Made by a program: the position numbers and the translations under genes. The notes under the pieces were generated by a model, which was given only the letters and a program-made list of their open reading frames with translations, searched no databases and was not told where the DNA came from. A stretch of DNA of 64,000 nucleotides from Pedobacter psychrotolerans. Lineage in GTDB: Bacteria; Bacteroidota; Bacteroidia; Sphingobacteriales; Sphingobacteriaceae. Of the stretch, positions 1-8,640 are shown one piece after another. The stretch's first letter is position 1; each line of letters starts with the position of its first letter. The stretch is taken from positions 560,450 through 624,449 of the forward strand of contig NZ_SLWO01000001.1 of assembly GCF_004340665.1 (NCBI RefSeq), written 5' to 3'.

Positions 1-138
1 AATTGAACTTATTCCTCCTGTATTTAGAAAGGTTTATTAAATACTTTAATTGAGAATTTCAATGGTGTCATCAATCGTTATGCCTTCATTTTTTTTAACC
101 AGCCATTTAGATTATTGAACTTGGTAATTGATTCATGA

Positions 139-174
139 AAATCAAACACATAAAAAGCATCTTTTGATCAGAAC
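139..174. repeat. Degenerate copy of the terminator-like sequence at 940-984
   Basis: The stretch with ACATAAAAAGCATCTTTTG then ATCAGAA closely matches 940-975 (ACATAAAAAAAGCATCCTTTG then ATCAGAA). The two copies stand in the same orientation on either side of the toxin-antitoxin module. This copy has lost the second arm of the hairpin. Confidence 0.55.
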
Positions 175-203
175 TACGTTTTATCAAGATATTTTATTAT
201 GAA

Positions 204-494
204 TTATAGCTCAATCGAAATCTTAACCTTACCGCCTAATCCCTTTTCTACAATATCGAATAAGGTTTTTAAGGTGAGGTTGCTGCCATTGTTTTCAATC
301 CGTGAAATATATTCACGTTTTCTATTTACAAGTTCTCCAAGTTCGCTTTGGGTAAGGTGTTTGTCTTCCCTGGCCTTGCGTAGCATTAATCCGATTTTAA
401 AACTTGCAAAATCTCTATCCAGTTCATCACGTTTATCAGTTCCCTTTTTTCCGTAAACTGTATCCTTGATTTCTTTCCAACTTTTAGTTTCCAT
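204..494 (-). CDS. HigA-type antitoxin, XRE-family DNA-binding protein
   Basis: A 96-residue protein with a Cro/C1-type helix-turn-helix in its C-terminal two thirds (region around KAREDKHLTQSELGELV and REYISRIENN). It follows a RelE-like toxin gene on the same strand and overlaps its end by 11 bases, the toxin-first order typical of HigBA modules. I chose the ATG at 494 (METKSW) rather than the upstream ATG at 515, because the longer form would overlap the toxin more and adds only a lysine-rich tail. In this family the antitoxin binds the toxin and represses the operon. The HTH and gene order are seen directly; the antitoxin role is inferred. Confidence 0.85.
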   Translation of the reverse strand: METKSWKEIKDTVYGKKGTDKRDELDRDFASFKIGLMLRKAREDKHLTQSELGELVNRKREYISRIENNGSNLTLKTLFDIVEKGLGGKVKISIEL

Positions 495-837
495 CTTTTT
501 TGTTTTTTTGCGCAAAGTATTCTGCCATTAGGCGTAATCCTTTTTCTATTTCACTTTTTGGAGTCTTTTGTGTCTTTTTCTGAAAACCATTCAATAATAT
601 TACCAGTTTATCATGATCAAAGAAACAGAATACCCTCCAAATGTTTGAACCCAGCTGGATTCTTGCCTCATAAAGGCCGTCCGTGCCAACAAGGAATTTT
701 AGGTATGATGCAGGTACACGCTCAAGAGTTTCAATAGCTTCAATAATTTTGAATATCTTATCCTGAACTTTACGCGACTGATCAAGGAGGAATTTTTCAA
801 AGTAGTCTTTAAAAGCTATAACTTCTCTTACCTTCAT
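484..837 (-). CDS. HigB/RelE-type toxin (phage Gp49-like family)
   Basis: A 117-residue protein matching the Gp49-like/HigB toxin family (RelE superfamily mRNA interferases). The core 'LYEARIQLGSNIWRVFCFF' followed by 'LLNGFQKKTQKTP' is the usual strand and basic tail of these toxins. The start is the ATG at 837 (MKVREV); an in-frame TTG at 843 is less likely. It is the first gene of a two-gene module with the antitoxin. A perfect 16-base palindrome lies just upstream and probably serves as the operator. Such toxins cleave mRNA on the ribosome; activity here is inferred from family membership. Confidence 0.85.
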   Translation of the reverse strand: MKVREVIAFKDYFEKFLLDQSRKVQDKIFKIIEAIETLERVPASYLKFLVGTDGLYEARIQLGSNIWRVFCFFDHDKLVILLNGFQKKTQKTPKSEIEKGLRLMAEYFAQKNKKDGN

Positions 838-845
838 AAACAAAG

Positions 846-861
846 GTAACTTATAAGTTAC
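846..861 (-). promoter_or_regulatory. Palindromic operator of the toxin-antitoxin module
   Basis: GTAACTTATAAGTTAC is a perfect 16-base palindrome 9 bases upstream of the toxin ATG. On the minus strand it overlaps a TACCTTTG sequence (848 to 841) that fits the Bacteroidota -7 consensus TAnnTTTG. Position and symmetry suit autoregulation by the antitoxin's helix-turn-helix. Inference only. Confidence 0.5.
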
Positions 862-951
862 TACATGGCAAATTTATTTTCAATTTGATTAGGGGGATAT
901 ATAAGGATCGCAAATGAATAAACAGTTGAAGTAAAGCAAAAATCACCACAT

Positions 952-984
952 AAAAAAAGCATCCTTTGATCAGAAGGATGCTTT
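952..984 (-). terminator. Rho-independent terminator after the small gene and tRNA-Cys
   Basis: AAAGCATCCTT (956-966) pairs with AAGGATGCTTT (974-984) across a 7-base loop, an 11-bp stem. On the minus strand it is followed by seven T residues (958 to 952). It lies 30 bases past the stop of the small gene at 1015-1185. Confidence 0.75.
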
Positions 985-1014
985 AAATCTTAAAGAAGAA
1001 TTTCTTTCTAAAAA

Positions 1015-1185
1015 CTATTTTGCTAAACTCGCTAAAACAGCATTGTTTTTAGCTAATTGATCGCTTTTAGGTTGAGCAGAACGGCTTCCTAACTCGATGT
1101 TAGTTGCTCTTTTTAAAAATGCTACCTCTTGGTGAGCTGTATTTTTATTTCTTCTGTCTTTTCTTTTTAATCTGGTAACTGCCAT
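1015..1185 (-). CDS. Small basic protein of 56 residues, function unknown
   Basis: An ATG-to-TAG frame encoding MAVTRLKRKDRRNKNTAHQE, then VAFLKRATNIELGSRSAQPK and SDQLAKNNAVLASLAK. It is strongly basic at the N-terminus (LKRKDRRNK), as in small RNA- or ribosome-binding proteins. An A/T-rich purine stretch suited to Bacteroidota initiation precedes the ATG, and a strong terminator follows the stop. It begins 34 bases downstream of tRNA-Cys on the same strand, so the two are probably co-transcribed. I do not recognise a named family. It is too long and too well framed by signals to be dismissed as chance, but the product is unproven. Confidence 0.7.
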   Translation of the reverse strand: MAVTRLKRKDRRNKNTAHQEVAFLKRATNIELGSRSAQPKSDQLAKNNAVLASLAK

Positions 1186-1219
1186 GGTAATAACCTTTTA
1201 ATTATTTTATTTGTACAAA

Positions 1220-1293
1220 TGGAGGTCGAGAGCGGATTCGAACCGCTGTAGAAGGTTTTGCAGACCTCTGCCTAGCCACTCGGCCACTCGACC
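1220..1293 (-). tRNA. tRNA-Cys (GCA anticodon)
   Basis: The minus strand folds into a full cloverleaf: acceptor GGTCGAG with CTCGACC, anticodon loop CTGCAAA giving GCA, T arm AGCGG-TTCGAAT-CCGCT, discriminator T and an encoded CCA end. The discriminator U is as expected for cysteine tRNA. Length is 74 including CCA. Confidence 0.95.
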
Positions 1294-1362
1294 TTGAAAT
1301 TCAAGGTTGCAAAAATAGCAATTATTACTAAGTCCGCAAATAATATCGCAATAAATATGTAT

Positions 1363-2109
1363 TTAATTTTTAACCCTCACTATTTCAGTGCAAAAAATAG
1401 CGGCACTTACGGCAACGTTTAATGATTCTGCTGCTCCAATCCGCGGGATGGTTACAGGATGATTAATTTTTTTAATTACCTCCGCAGTAATTCCTTTACC
1501 CTCATTGCCGAGCACTACCAATCCTTCCTGGCCCCATTTGGTTTTGTAAATAGAATTTCCATCTAATAATGCGCCAAAAACCGGAATATCAATATCAGTA
1601 AGAAATGCAGGTAAATCCTCATAAAATATTTTTATCCGAGCTAAAGATCCCATGGTTGCCTGTACGGTTTTAGGGTTATAGGCTTCAACGGTATCCATTG
1701 AACAAATAATATTTTCGAAACCAAACCAGTCTGCTGTTCTAATAATAGTGCCCATATTTCCAGGATCCTGAACACCATCCAGCACCAGTGTAAATTTATT
1801 TTTGAGGTCTTTGTTTATAATATTTTTAGTTTCTGGTGTTTTAATCAATGCCAAAAAGCCTTGCGGAGTTTGTAAAGTACTAATCTTGCTTAATTCGACG
1901 TTGTTTACTTCAAATAAGTTTATATTTGCAGGTAATTTGGGTAAGTGTTGATATTGCTCTTTATCGTAATAAATGGTGTCGATCTGGTAATCTGATGATA
2001 TAAATTCTCTGATTGATTTTATACCTTCAACCAGGAACAGCCCATTTTCTTTACGATACTTTTTTTGATGTAATGATTTAATAAAACTAATCTGTGATTT
2101 TGAAAGCAT
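1363..2109 (-). CDS. TrmH/SpoU-family RNA 2'-O-methyltransferase
   Basis: A 248-residue protein with an N-terminal RNA-binding region (residues 1-95) and a C-terminal SPOUT methyltransferase domain. All three SpoU motifs are visible: 'NMGTIIRTADWFG' (motif 1), 'VVLGNEGKGI' (motif 2) and 'IPRIGAAESLNVAVSAAI' (motif 3, whose knot binds S-adenosylmethionine). Proteins of this class methylate a ribose 2'-OH in 23S rRNA or tRNA; the exact target cannot be read from sequence. The gene is divergent from the Omp85-like gene and the 5' ends overlap by up to 16 bases if the longest start of the latter is used. Confidence 0.9.
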   Translation of the reverse strand: MLSKSQISFIKSLHQKKYRKENGLFLVEGIKSIREFISSDYQIDTIYYDKEQYQHLPKLPANINLFEVNNVELSKISTLQTPQGFLALIKTPETKNIINKDLKNKFTLVLDGVQDPGNMGTIIRTADWFGFENIICSMDTVEAYNPKTVQATMGSLARIKIFYEDLPAFLTDIDIPVFGALLDGNSIYKTKWGQEGLVVLGNEGKGITAEVIKKINHPVTIPRIGAAESLNVAVSAAIFCTEIVRVKN

Positions 2110-4514
2110 ACCAATCTTTAATATATTCTAAACTGAAAAGTCTTGCAATATTACTATTATTTATTGTTTTAATTCAGGCTTGTTCATCTACAAAATACAT
2201 TGCAGATTATCAATCAATCGTTAAGAAGGTTACTATTGATAGTGTAGACAAAAGATTTGAAGAGCAGGCATATAATTATGTGCAAAAAGATATCAGACCA
2301 CTTTCTGCTTTTAGCATTAATGTACCCCTTTATAACCTATTTAATACGAAGGATGGACGTTATAAAACAAACAACATAAAACCCTTCGGTACACCACCAG
2401 CTATTTTAGATAGTACACTGGTTGAAATTTCCAGAAACCAGATTCAGAAGTTTTTGGTGGGTAAGGGCTATTTTTCAGCAAAGGTTACTGCGGAAGTAAA
2501 GGTCAAAGATAAAAAGGCTGATATCCGTTTTAAAGCCGATCAAGGAAAACCTTCTTACATCGATAAAATATCTGATTCGATTTATACGGCTAACGTTAAA
2601 AGTGTTTACAATAGCACTAAACCAACTTTTTCACGTTTGCACGAGGGAATGCAATATGATGTAGATTCACTTACGTATGAACGTGAGCAGATTTATCGGG
2701 TGATGAAGGAAAATGGTTATTTTTATTTCCTTAGGCCTTATGTAAATTTTGATGTAATTGAAACTGCAAAGCCGGATCAGGTAGATGTTAGGTTAAATAT
2801 CACTAATCCGCCAAAAGGGCCACATAAGCAATATAACATTGATTACACGCATATGCTTATTGCGCCTAGCCCTGATGGGTTTCCAGATTCAGTAAGAAGT
2901 AAATTAAGTAAAGACACCGTGGGTGGTGTTATTTTTACAGATTTTTCTAAACGTTACAGAAGAAATCCAATCGTAAGATATGATTTTCTGAAAAGGGGTG
3001 ATATGTTCGATATCAGAAATGAAAACTTAACTTACGATCGCCTGTATGAACTGAATATTTTTAAAAATGTTAAAATTGACTATTACAATCGCGATAGTAC
3101 CTCCAATAAAATTATTCCAATTATTCTGTTAACGCCTCAAAAGGTAATGAGTAACCGGGTAGAAGGAGAGGTACCTTTTAATGGTGGTACAGTAGGTTTT
3201 AACCTTAGTAATACCTATACAAATAATAATTTTTTCAGGGGGGCTGAACGATTTGAGCTACAGATTAAAGGTGGTTTGCAATCTAGATTAGGCAATGGCG
3301 CAAAGCCTTTCAAAGATATTTATCAGCGAGACTTTTCCGTAAGTGCAAGCATTTCTGTTCCGCGTTTAATCATTCCATTCTATAACCCTGAACTTGGAGG
3401 AAATGGAATGCCACATACTACTTTTTCTTCCAGTTATATCTATGCTTTGCAGAAAGACATATCCGTAAGAAACATATTTATCAACTCTATTACTTATGAC
3501 TGGTTTGAGACCAAATCTAAACTTCACTCTTTTACGCCATTAAACTTTGAATATCGATTTGGAAATATTGAACCAGGTGTAGATTCAGTAACACTTAATA
3601 ATAATATTTATTATGCTGCATTATTGAACAGAAAAGATTTTACCTTGGGTATGAAATATGTTTATACCTTAAATAATGATAAATTAAATCAGTATCGAAC
3701 GTTTGTTTATTTCAGGGGAGGAATTGATATAGCAGGTAATTTATTACAGGCTATAACCAGTATAACAGGAGCCCAGCGCGATCCGGAGCGTAGTAATACG
3801 GCGACAATTTTTGGTTTACCATTTAACCAGTATGTAAGGCCAGAGATTGATTTAAGATGGTACAAGCATTTGGGCGGAGAAAAACAATTTATTGCCAGAG
3901 TAAATGCAGGTGTAGGTTATGCCTACGGCAATGCAATTAACTATGGTATTCCTTTTGAAAAACTCTTTTTTGCAGGAGGATCAAGCGGGATTAGGGCATG
4001 GCAGGCAAGAACTTTAGGTCCGGGTAATTATAACCGGGACGTGATTCCAACCCCTGAGGCGCGTAAAGCCTTTTTTGGCTTGGATCAATTGGGAGAGATG
4101 AAGATTGAAACTAATTTTGAGTACCGTTGTACCTTAGTAAAGAAGTTTTTTGGAGCAACTTTAAAAGGAGCTGCGTTTGTTGATGCAGGAAATGTTTGGA
4201 ACCTGAACAATTCAAGCTTCATATTTAACGTAGATGAAGCAGAAAGGGAAAAAACACTATTCAAATTAAGCAAATTAGCTCAACAGGTGGCAATAGGTAC
4301 AGGGATTGGTTTTAGGTACGATGTACAGTATTTTGTTTTTCGTTTTGATATTGGCCTCAAATTAAAAGATCCACAGTTTTCAGGTAATGATCAATGGGTA
4401 ATTGGTAAGTTATTTTCAGGAACAAAAGAATTTAAGGAGAGTTATAATGCTACTCACTCACCAGATACTTATCGTTTTGTTCAATATAATTTTGGAATTG
4501 GAATGCCGTTCTAG
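2094..4514 (+). CDS. Omp85/BamA-TamA family outer-membrane lipoprotein
   Basis: About 805 residues. An N-terminal signal ends in a lipobox (LIQACSS), so the protein should be a lipoprotein as well as a barrel. Two or three POTRA-like segments follow (roughly residues 90-330), then a C-terminal D15/surface-antigen barrel with the signature 'FFAGGSSGIRAWQARTLGPG' split around the lid-lock RGW-like motif 'GIRAWQ', ending in aromatic 'RFVQYNFGIGMPF'. BamA/TamA-like proteins insert or export outer-membrane proteins; Bacteroidota often carry such a TamL-type lipidated homologue. The start is uncertain: GTG at 2094 or TTG at 2100, no ATG precedes the signal peptide. Confidence 0.85.
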   Translation: MILKAYQSLIYSKLKSLAILLLFIVLIQACSSTKYIADYQSIVKKVTIDSVDKRFEEQAYNYVQKDIRPLSAFSINVPLYNLFNTKDGRYKTNNIKPFGTPPAILDSTLVEISRNQIQKFLVGKGYFSAKVTAEVKVKDKKADIRFKADQGKPSYIDKISDSIYTANVKSVYNSTKPTFSRLHEGMQYDVDSLTYEREQIYRVMKENGYFYFLRPYVNFDVIETAKPDQVDVRLNITNPPKGPHKQYNIDYTHMLIAPSPDGFPDSVRSKLSKDTVGGVIFTDFSKRYRRNPIVRYDFLKRGDMFDIRNENLTYDRLYELNIFKNVKIDYYNRDSTSNKIIPIILLTPQKVMSNRVEGEVPFNGGTVGFNLSNTYTNNNFFRGAERFELQIKGGLQSRLGNGAKPFKDIYQRDFSVSASISVPRLIIPFYNPELGGNGMPHTTFSSSYIYALQKDISVRNIFINSITYDWFETKSKLHSFTPLNFEYRFGNIEPGVDSVTLNNNIYYAALLNRKDFTLGMKYVYTLNNDKLNQYRTFVYFRGGIDIAGNLLQAITSITGAQRDPERSNTATIFGLPFNQYVRPEIDLRWYKHLGGEKQFIARVNAGVGYAYGNAINYGIPFEKLFFAGGSSGIRAWQARTLGPGNYNRDVIPTPEARKAFFGLDQLGEMKIETNFEYRCTLVKKFFGATLKGAAFVDAGNVWNLNNSSFIFNVDEAEREKTLFKLSKLAQQVAIGTGIGFRYDVQYFVFRFDIGLKLKDPQFSGNDQWVIGKLFSGTKEFKESYNATHSPDTYRFVQYNFGIGMPF

Positions 4515-5090
4515 TTAACTAAAAAGATCAAGTATTTTTGGATTATCTTTTGGGTTTTTAAACATAAATTCTTTGTACGGCTGCCATCTTTTGTTTACAT
4601 GTTTATAAACTGAAAATCCAGAGACTAAAAATTCTCTCTTAAATTTCCGGTCTTTGAATGTTTTAATAATCTCTTCAAAAACAGGAGGTTTCACATCTTT
4701 GAAAGCCAATGTTAAATGTGGTGTGTATTTAAAATGATCAGTTTGTGGAAGCAATTTTAATGGTTTCAGTGCAGTTTTAATCTGAGCCTGAAGGTTCATA
4801 ATGCCGGGATTTTGCACTACATTAAGATAAAAGGTATGCGATGGAAATGAACCAAAATGGGAGAGCACCTGCATAAAAGAATCCTGATAAGTTGCGAAAG
4901 CCAATGTATTGAAAAATCGTTCTTCCATTTCTAGTGTAGTAATTTTTACCGGATTGTATAGGGTGATATGCGCAGGCCTTTTTAAAGACTCATAAACATT
5001 AAATTCTTCAGAAATATAATTTCTGATTGCATCAATATCTTCAACAATCGAAACTGGTGGAACGAGGCAAACTAAAAATAAATTTTCCAT
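4515..5090 (-). CDS. 2'-5' RNA ligase superfamily (2H phosphoesterase) protein
   Basis: A 191-residue protein with the two HxT motifs that define the 2H superfamily: H41-I-T (HITLYN) and H125-L-T (HLTLAF), about 84 residues apart as usual. Members ligate or hydrolyse 2'-5' or 2',3'-cyclic phosphate bonds in RNA or nucleotides. Substrate unknown. It is convergent with the Omp85-like gene, the stop codons being adjacent. Confidence 0.85.
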   Translation of the reverse strand: MENLFLVCLVPPVSIVEDIDAIRNYISEEFNVYESLKRPAHITLYNPVKITTLEMEERFFNTLAFATYQDSFMQVLSHFGSFPSHTFYLNVVQNPGIMNLQAQIKTALKPLKLLPQTDHFKYTPHLTLAFKDVKPPVFEEIIKTFKDRKFKREFLVSGFSVYKHVNKRWQPYKEFMFKNPKDNPKILDLFS

Positions 5091-5212
5091 AAATTGATTG
5101 GAGTTGTCAGTGCAAAATCAGAAACATTAAATATAAATGCTAAGCACCTAATTTTCCATTTTATTTGGATAAACAGGATGTATTATTAAAAGTTTTAGGA
5201 TCAAATTAAGGT

Positions 5213-5226
5213 TTCGTTTAAACGAA
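5213..5226. promoter_or_regulatory. Perfect 14-base palindrome upstream of the DUF3829 lipoprotein
   Basis: TTCGTTTAAACGAA lies about 140 bases before the lipoprotein ATG in the intergenic stretch between divergent genes. It may be an operator; nothing else supports this. Confidence 0.25.
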
Positions 5227-5364
5227 TAACTTTATAGTGATAGAAATTCCTTTTTGTGATCATTTGAATTTTTTTCAAAACAACTTGTAGTTGTAATTGT
5301 TAAAGTTTTCGCCTGAAGGTAAATGCGGTTCAAACAATTATCAGATAATATAAATAACTAAAAA

Positions 5365-6318
5365 ATGAAGTCAACTATCAAACTATTAGTCGTGGCAGTC
5401 GCTATCTCATTTACCGCCTGCAAAAGTGGAGATAAAAAAAAGGAAGATGGAGCAAAAACAGAATATGCCGAAGCCGATAATGATGATGCCAATCAAATTG
5501 TAGAGTATAATAACGTTTTGGTTGGTTTAACCGATGAAAACAATGAATACTTAAAAAGACTTGATGAAAATTTGCAGCAGATAGATAAGGGGTTGGATAA
5601 TCCCAATGATCGATTTGCTTTTATTGGTATTATATCACCTTATTCTTCATCAGCTTTCAGCACTTCAAAACTTAGACCTGAAACACCACCGTCAGCTTTA
5701 AGCAGCGATGATCAAAAGTACTTTAAAGAAAATGTAGCTGGTTTAAATGAAACCATGACGAAAATTAAGGATACTTATAAATCTTTAGATGATTATTTAA
5801 AGGCAGAAGATTGGAAGGATGACAAAAGTGTTAAAGGGAAAAAATTAATTGATTCTATTTATTCTATGAGTAAAGCTTATTATAAATATGATGAGAACCT
5901 TTTAGCAAAACTTGAAGTCATTGGAGATGATGCGGAAAGAATCATTTTAAAAACACATCCTTTAAAGGAGTATATTTTTGCGATGAAAGATGATAGAAAA
6001 GCTGTAGGAGATTTTAACAAGCTAATCATGGACACAAAGAATTTTAAAGCAGACGAAGCTAAAATAAAGTCAGCCTACGCAGCTTTGGAAGCACAAAATA
6101 AAAAGCACACTGAAATGGATGCTCCGGATGCTACAAAATTCCCAAGTAAAGACGGTTCCTTTAGCCGATTCAATGAGAGTTTTAAGGAATACCTAATCGA
6201 AGCTAAAAAAACGCTCAGAAATGCTTCTGCAGCAGGCAAATTAACTGAAAGTGAAATCGAAGATTTAGTTAGAAAACATGAGTATATGCGTACTACCTAT
6301 AATTATTTTGTAGGTTAG
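5365..6318 (+). CDS. DUF3829-type lipoprotein (YiiG-like)
   Basis: A 317-residue protein with a signal peptide ending in lipobox SFTAC (Cys19). The mature part is highly charged and helical, with 'NQIVEYNNVLVGLTDENNEY' near the start and 'LVRKHEYMRTTYNYFVG' at the end, which fits the DUF3829 family. The family has no assigned biochemical role. It is transcribed alone and is followed by a strong terminator at 6508. Confidence 0.75.
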   Translation: MKSTIKLLVVAVAISFTACKSGDKKKEDGAKTEYAEADNDDANQIVEYNNVLVGLTDENNEYLKRLDENLQQIDKGLDNPNDRFAFIGIISPYSSSAFSTSKLRPETPPSALSSDDQKYFKENVAGLNETMTKIKDTYKSLDDYLKAEDWKDDKSVKGKKLIDSIYSMSKAYYKYDENLLAKLEVIGDDAERIILKTHPLKEYIFAMKDDRKAVGDFNKLIMDTKNFKADEAKIKSAYAALEAQNKKHTEMDAPDATKFPSKDGSFSRFNESFKEYLIEAKKTLRNASAAGKLTESEIEDLVRKHEYMRTTYNYFVG

Positions 6319-6395
6319 TCAGTAGAATAATATTGTTTCCCCAGCTGAAAGACGCTCATCACAATGACGATTTTTCGATTTAACGCTAATAAAAT

Positions 6396-6483
6396 CAGAT
6401 TAGTGGTAATTACAATGAGGAACGACGAAGCAATCTTTACCCTCTATTCTCCTATCGGTACTTTCCCCTGAAAAGATAAGGGA
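6396..6483. repeat. Decayed copies of two interspersed repeat families
   Basis: CAATGAGGAACGACGAAGCA (6413 on) is a worn version of the CGTCATTGCGAGGCACGAAG palindrome found in the his operon. CTATCGGTACTTTCCCCTG (6451 on) is a worn version of the CTATCGGCACCTTTCCCC element at 45.85 and 46.14 kb. Confidence 0.5.
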
Positions 6484-6507
6484 AATGAAGAACATATTTA
6501 ACACAAC

Positions 6508-6540
6508 AAAAAACCCGATAGCTTTGCTATCGGGTTTTTT
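6508..6540. terminator. Bidirectional terminator between lipoprotein and dnaJ
   Basis: AAAAAACCCGATAGC pairs perfectly with GCTATCGGGTTTTTT across a TTT loop. A T run on each strand makes it work for both convergent genes (lipoprotein stop at 6318, dnaJ stop at 6563). Confidence 0.9.
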
Positions 6541-6562
6541 GTTGTATTCATTTAGAAAATGA

Positions 6563-7726
6563 TTATTCAAAATATTCTTTCATTCTCTCGAAGAAGCTTT
6601 TGTCATTTTTACCGGGTTGCGGTTTAAAGTTTGGTGATTCACGTAGTTTCTCTAAAATATTACGTTCTTCACTACTTAATGCTTTTGGTGTCCAGATGTT
6701 AATATGAATAATTTCATCTCCCCTGTGATAAGAATTTACCTCTGGTAAACCTTTTCCTTTAAGGCGCAATAACTTTCCACTCTGAGTTCCAGGTTCAATT
6801 TTAATTTTTGCCTTACCATCAATAGTTGGCACTTCAATGCTTAAACCCAGGGCTGCATCAGCGAAACTTAAGTGCAAGTCATAAACAATATTATTTCCTT
6901 CACGCTTTAATGTTTCGTGTGGAGTTTCTTCAATTAAAATAATCAAATCTCCCGGAACGCCGCCGTTTGGAGCAGCATTACCTTTTCCGCTCATGCTTAA
7001 CTGCATGCCTTCACTTACACCTGCAGGAATGTTAATGGTAATGGTTTCTTCTCCACGCACTACACCCTCACCATGGCAAACATTACATTTTGCAGTGATT
7101 TGCTGTCCGCTACCATTACATGTTGGGCAGGTAGATGCAGTTTGCATCTGGCCCAAAATAGTATTGGTTACGCGTCTTACCTGTCCGCTACCACCACAAG
7201 TACCACAAGTACTTACAGATGATTGATCTTTGGCACCAGAGCCATCACAGGTTTTACAAGAAATTAGTTTATTTACCTTAATTTTCTTCTCTGCACCATG
7301 TGCAATTTCTTCCAGCGTTAATTTAACTTTAATGCGGAGATTGGAGCCTTTCGCTACACGACGACCGCCACGTTGCTGGCCACCGCCACCACCGCCAAAA
7401 AAGCTTTCAAAAGGATTATGCCCACCAAAAATATCTCCAAAATTACTGAAGATATCATCCATGTTCATATTGCCGCCGCCATAACCACCAGATGCACTGC
7501 TGCCAACTCCGGCATGACCAAACTGATCATAACGTTGTTTCTTTTCAGCACTGCTTAAAACTTCGTAAGCTTCTGCTGCTTCTTTAAATTTATCTTCTGC
7601 GGCCTTATCGCCAGGATTCTTATCCGGGTGATATTTAATGGCCATCTTCCGATAGGCTTTTTTTATCTCATCAGCTGCGGCACTTTTGCTAACGCCTAAT
7701 ACATCGTAATAATCTCTTTTACTCAT
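6563..7726 (-). CDS. dnaJ: Chaperone DnaJ (Hsp40)
   Basis: A 387-residue full-length type I DnaJ. J domain at residues 1-70 with HPD at 33-35, a glycine/phenylalanine-rich linker with '[11 protein letters not shown]', four CxxCxGxG zinc motifs ([32 protein letters not shown]), then the two beta-sandwich substrate-binding domains. It stimulates the DnaK ATPase and delivers unfolded clients. It lies 92 bases downstream of grpE on the same strand, the usual pairing; dnaK is not in the window. Confidence 0.98.
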   Translation of the reverse strand: MSKRDYYDVLGVSKSAAADEIKKAYRKMAIKYHPDKNPGDKAAEDKFKEAAEAYEVLSSAEKKQRYDQFGHAGVGSSASGGYGGGNMNMDDIFSNFGDIFGGHNPFESFFGGGGGGQQRGGRRVAKGSNLRIKVKLTLEEIAHGAEKKIKVNKLISCKTCDGSGAKDQSSVSTCGTCGGSGQVRRVTNTILGQMQTASTCPTCNGSGQQITAKCNVCHGEGVVRGEETITINIPAGVSEGMQLSMSGKGNAAPNGGVPGDLIILIEETPHETLKREGNNIVYDLHLSFADAALGLSIEVPTIDGKAKIKIEPGTQSGKLLRLKGKGLPEVNSYHRGDEIIHINIWTPKALSSEERNILEKLRESPNFKPQPGKNDKSFFERMKEYFE

Positions 7727-7818
7727 CTTCTTTTTAAAATGATTGAATTATTGAACGATTGAATTAGAGAATGTATAAACCATTCAGTCACTCGATCATT
7801 CTACATTCAATAATTAAT

Positions 7819-8400
7819 TTACGCGCCTACTACAACTTTAGCAAAGCGAATTACATTATCGTTAAGGGTATAGCCTTTTTCCACTTCATCAATTACTTTT
7901 CCTTTTAAATCCTCGGTAGGAGCAGGGATATTGGTGATGGCTTCATGGAAATCTGTATTAAATGGCTCATTAATGCTTGATACATCTTTTAGGCCTTTTT
8001 GTGCTAGTGTGTTTTTTAGTTTGGTGCTTACCAAAAGGATACCTTCTTTAACAGGTGCAACATCTGCAGCGGTTTCCATTGCTTTTAAAGCACGATCAAA
8101 ATCATCCAGAACTGGTAATAATGATACAATTACGTCTTTTCCGGCAGTTTGTAACAGCTCTACACGTTCTTTTTGTGTACGGCGTTTATAGTTATCAAAC
8201 TCAGCATATAACCTTAAATATTTATCATTAAGCTGTTGAACTTCTGCTTGCAATTTTTCTTCTGCCGATAATTCAGGAGCTTCCGCTGTCTCATTTACAG
8301 TCGCATCAGTTTGTTCTGCATTTTCAACTGGGTTTTCTGATGTATTTTCAGGATTCACTATATTTTCGTCTTTATCGTTATTTTTCTTCTTATTAAACAT
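7819..8400 (-). CDS. grpE: Nucleotide exchange factor GrpE
   Basis: A 193-residue protein with an acidic, low-complexity N-terminus (about residues 1-48), a long helix starting 'LQAEVQQLNDKYLRLYAEFD', and the C-terminal beta domain ending 'GYTLNDNVIRFAKVVVGA', whose 'GY.L....R.A.V.V' is the GrpE signature. It releases ADP from DnaK. The gene is first of the grpE-dnaJ pair. Confidence 0.97.
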   Translation of the reverse strand: MFNKKKNNDKDENIVNPENTSENPVENAEQTDATVNETAEAPELSAEEKLQAEVQQLNDKYLRLYAEFDNYKRRTQKERVELLQTAGKDVIVSLLPVLDDFDRALKAMETAADVAPVKEGILLVSTKLKNTLAQKGLKDVSSINEPFNTDFHEAITNIPAPTEDLKGKVIDEVEKGYTLNDNVIRFAKVVVGA

Positions 8401-8570
8401 AATATACAGGCTGAATTTTTTGTGTTAATGTCAACTATTTTGCCATTATGGTAAATCAGCCAAGCTGGCAGATTTATTTGAAGTAATCTGAACAGATTGA
8501 CAGGGGAGGTAAGAATGTAGATTTTAGAGATACGATTTTGGCAGGAAAGAGATCGTTGATTTTGAAAATT

Positions 8571-8625
8571 AGAATTACGATTTTAGCTTCAGAATTAATC
8601 TTAAATAGGCTAAAATCGTAATTCT
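8571..8625. repeat. Long perfect inverted repeat between grpE and the FtsE-like gene
   Basis: AGAATTACGATTTTAGC (8571-8587) is the exact reverse complement of 8609-8625, a 17-bp stem with a 21-base loop. It lies just past the stop of the FtsE-like gene at 8641 on the minus strand and upstream of grpE. No T run follows it, so it is not a textbook terminator. It could be a transcript-end stabiliser, a small mobile palindrome or an operator. Confidence 0.6.
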
Positions 8626-8640
8626 TTACAAATCTAATCT

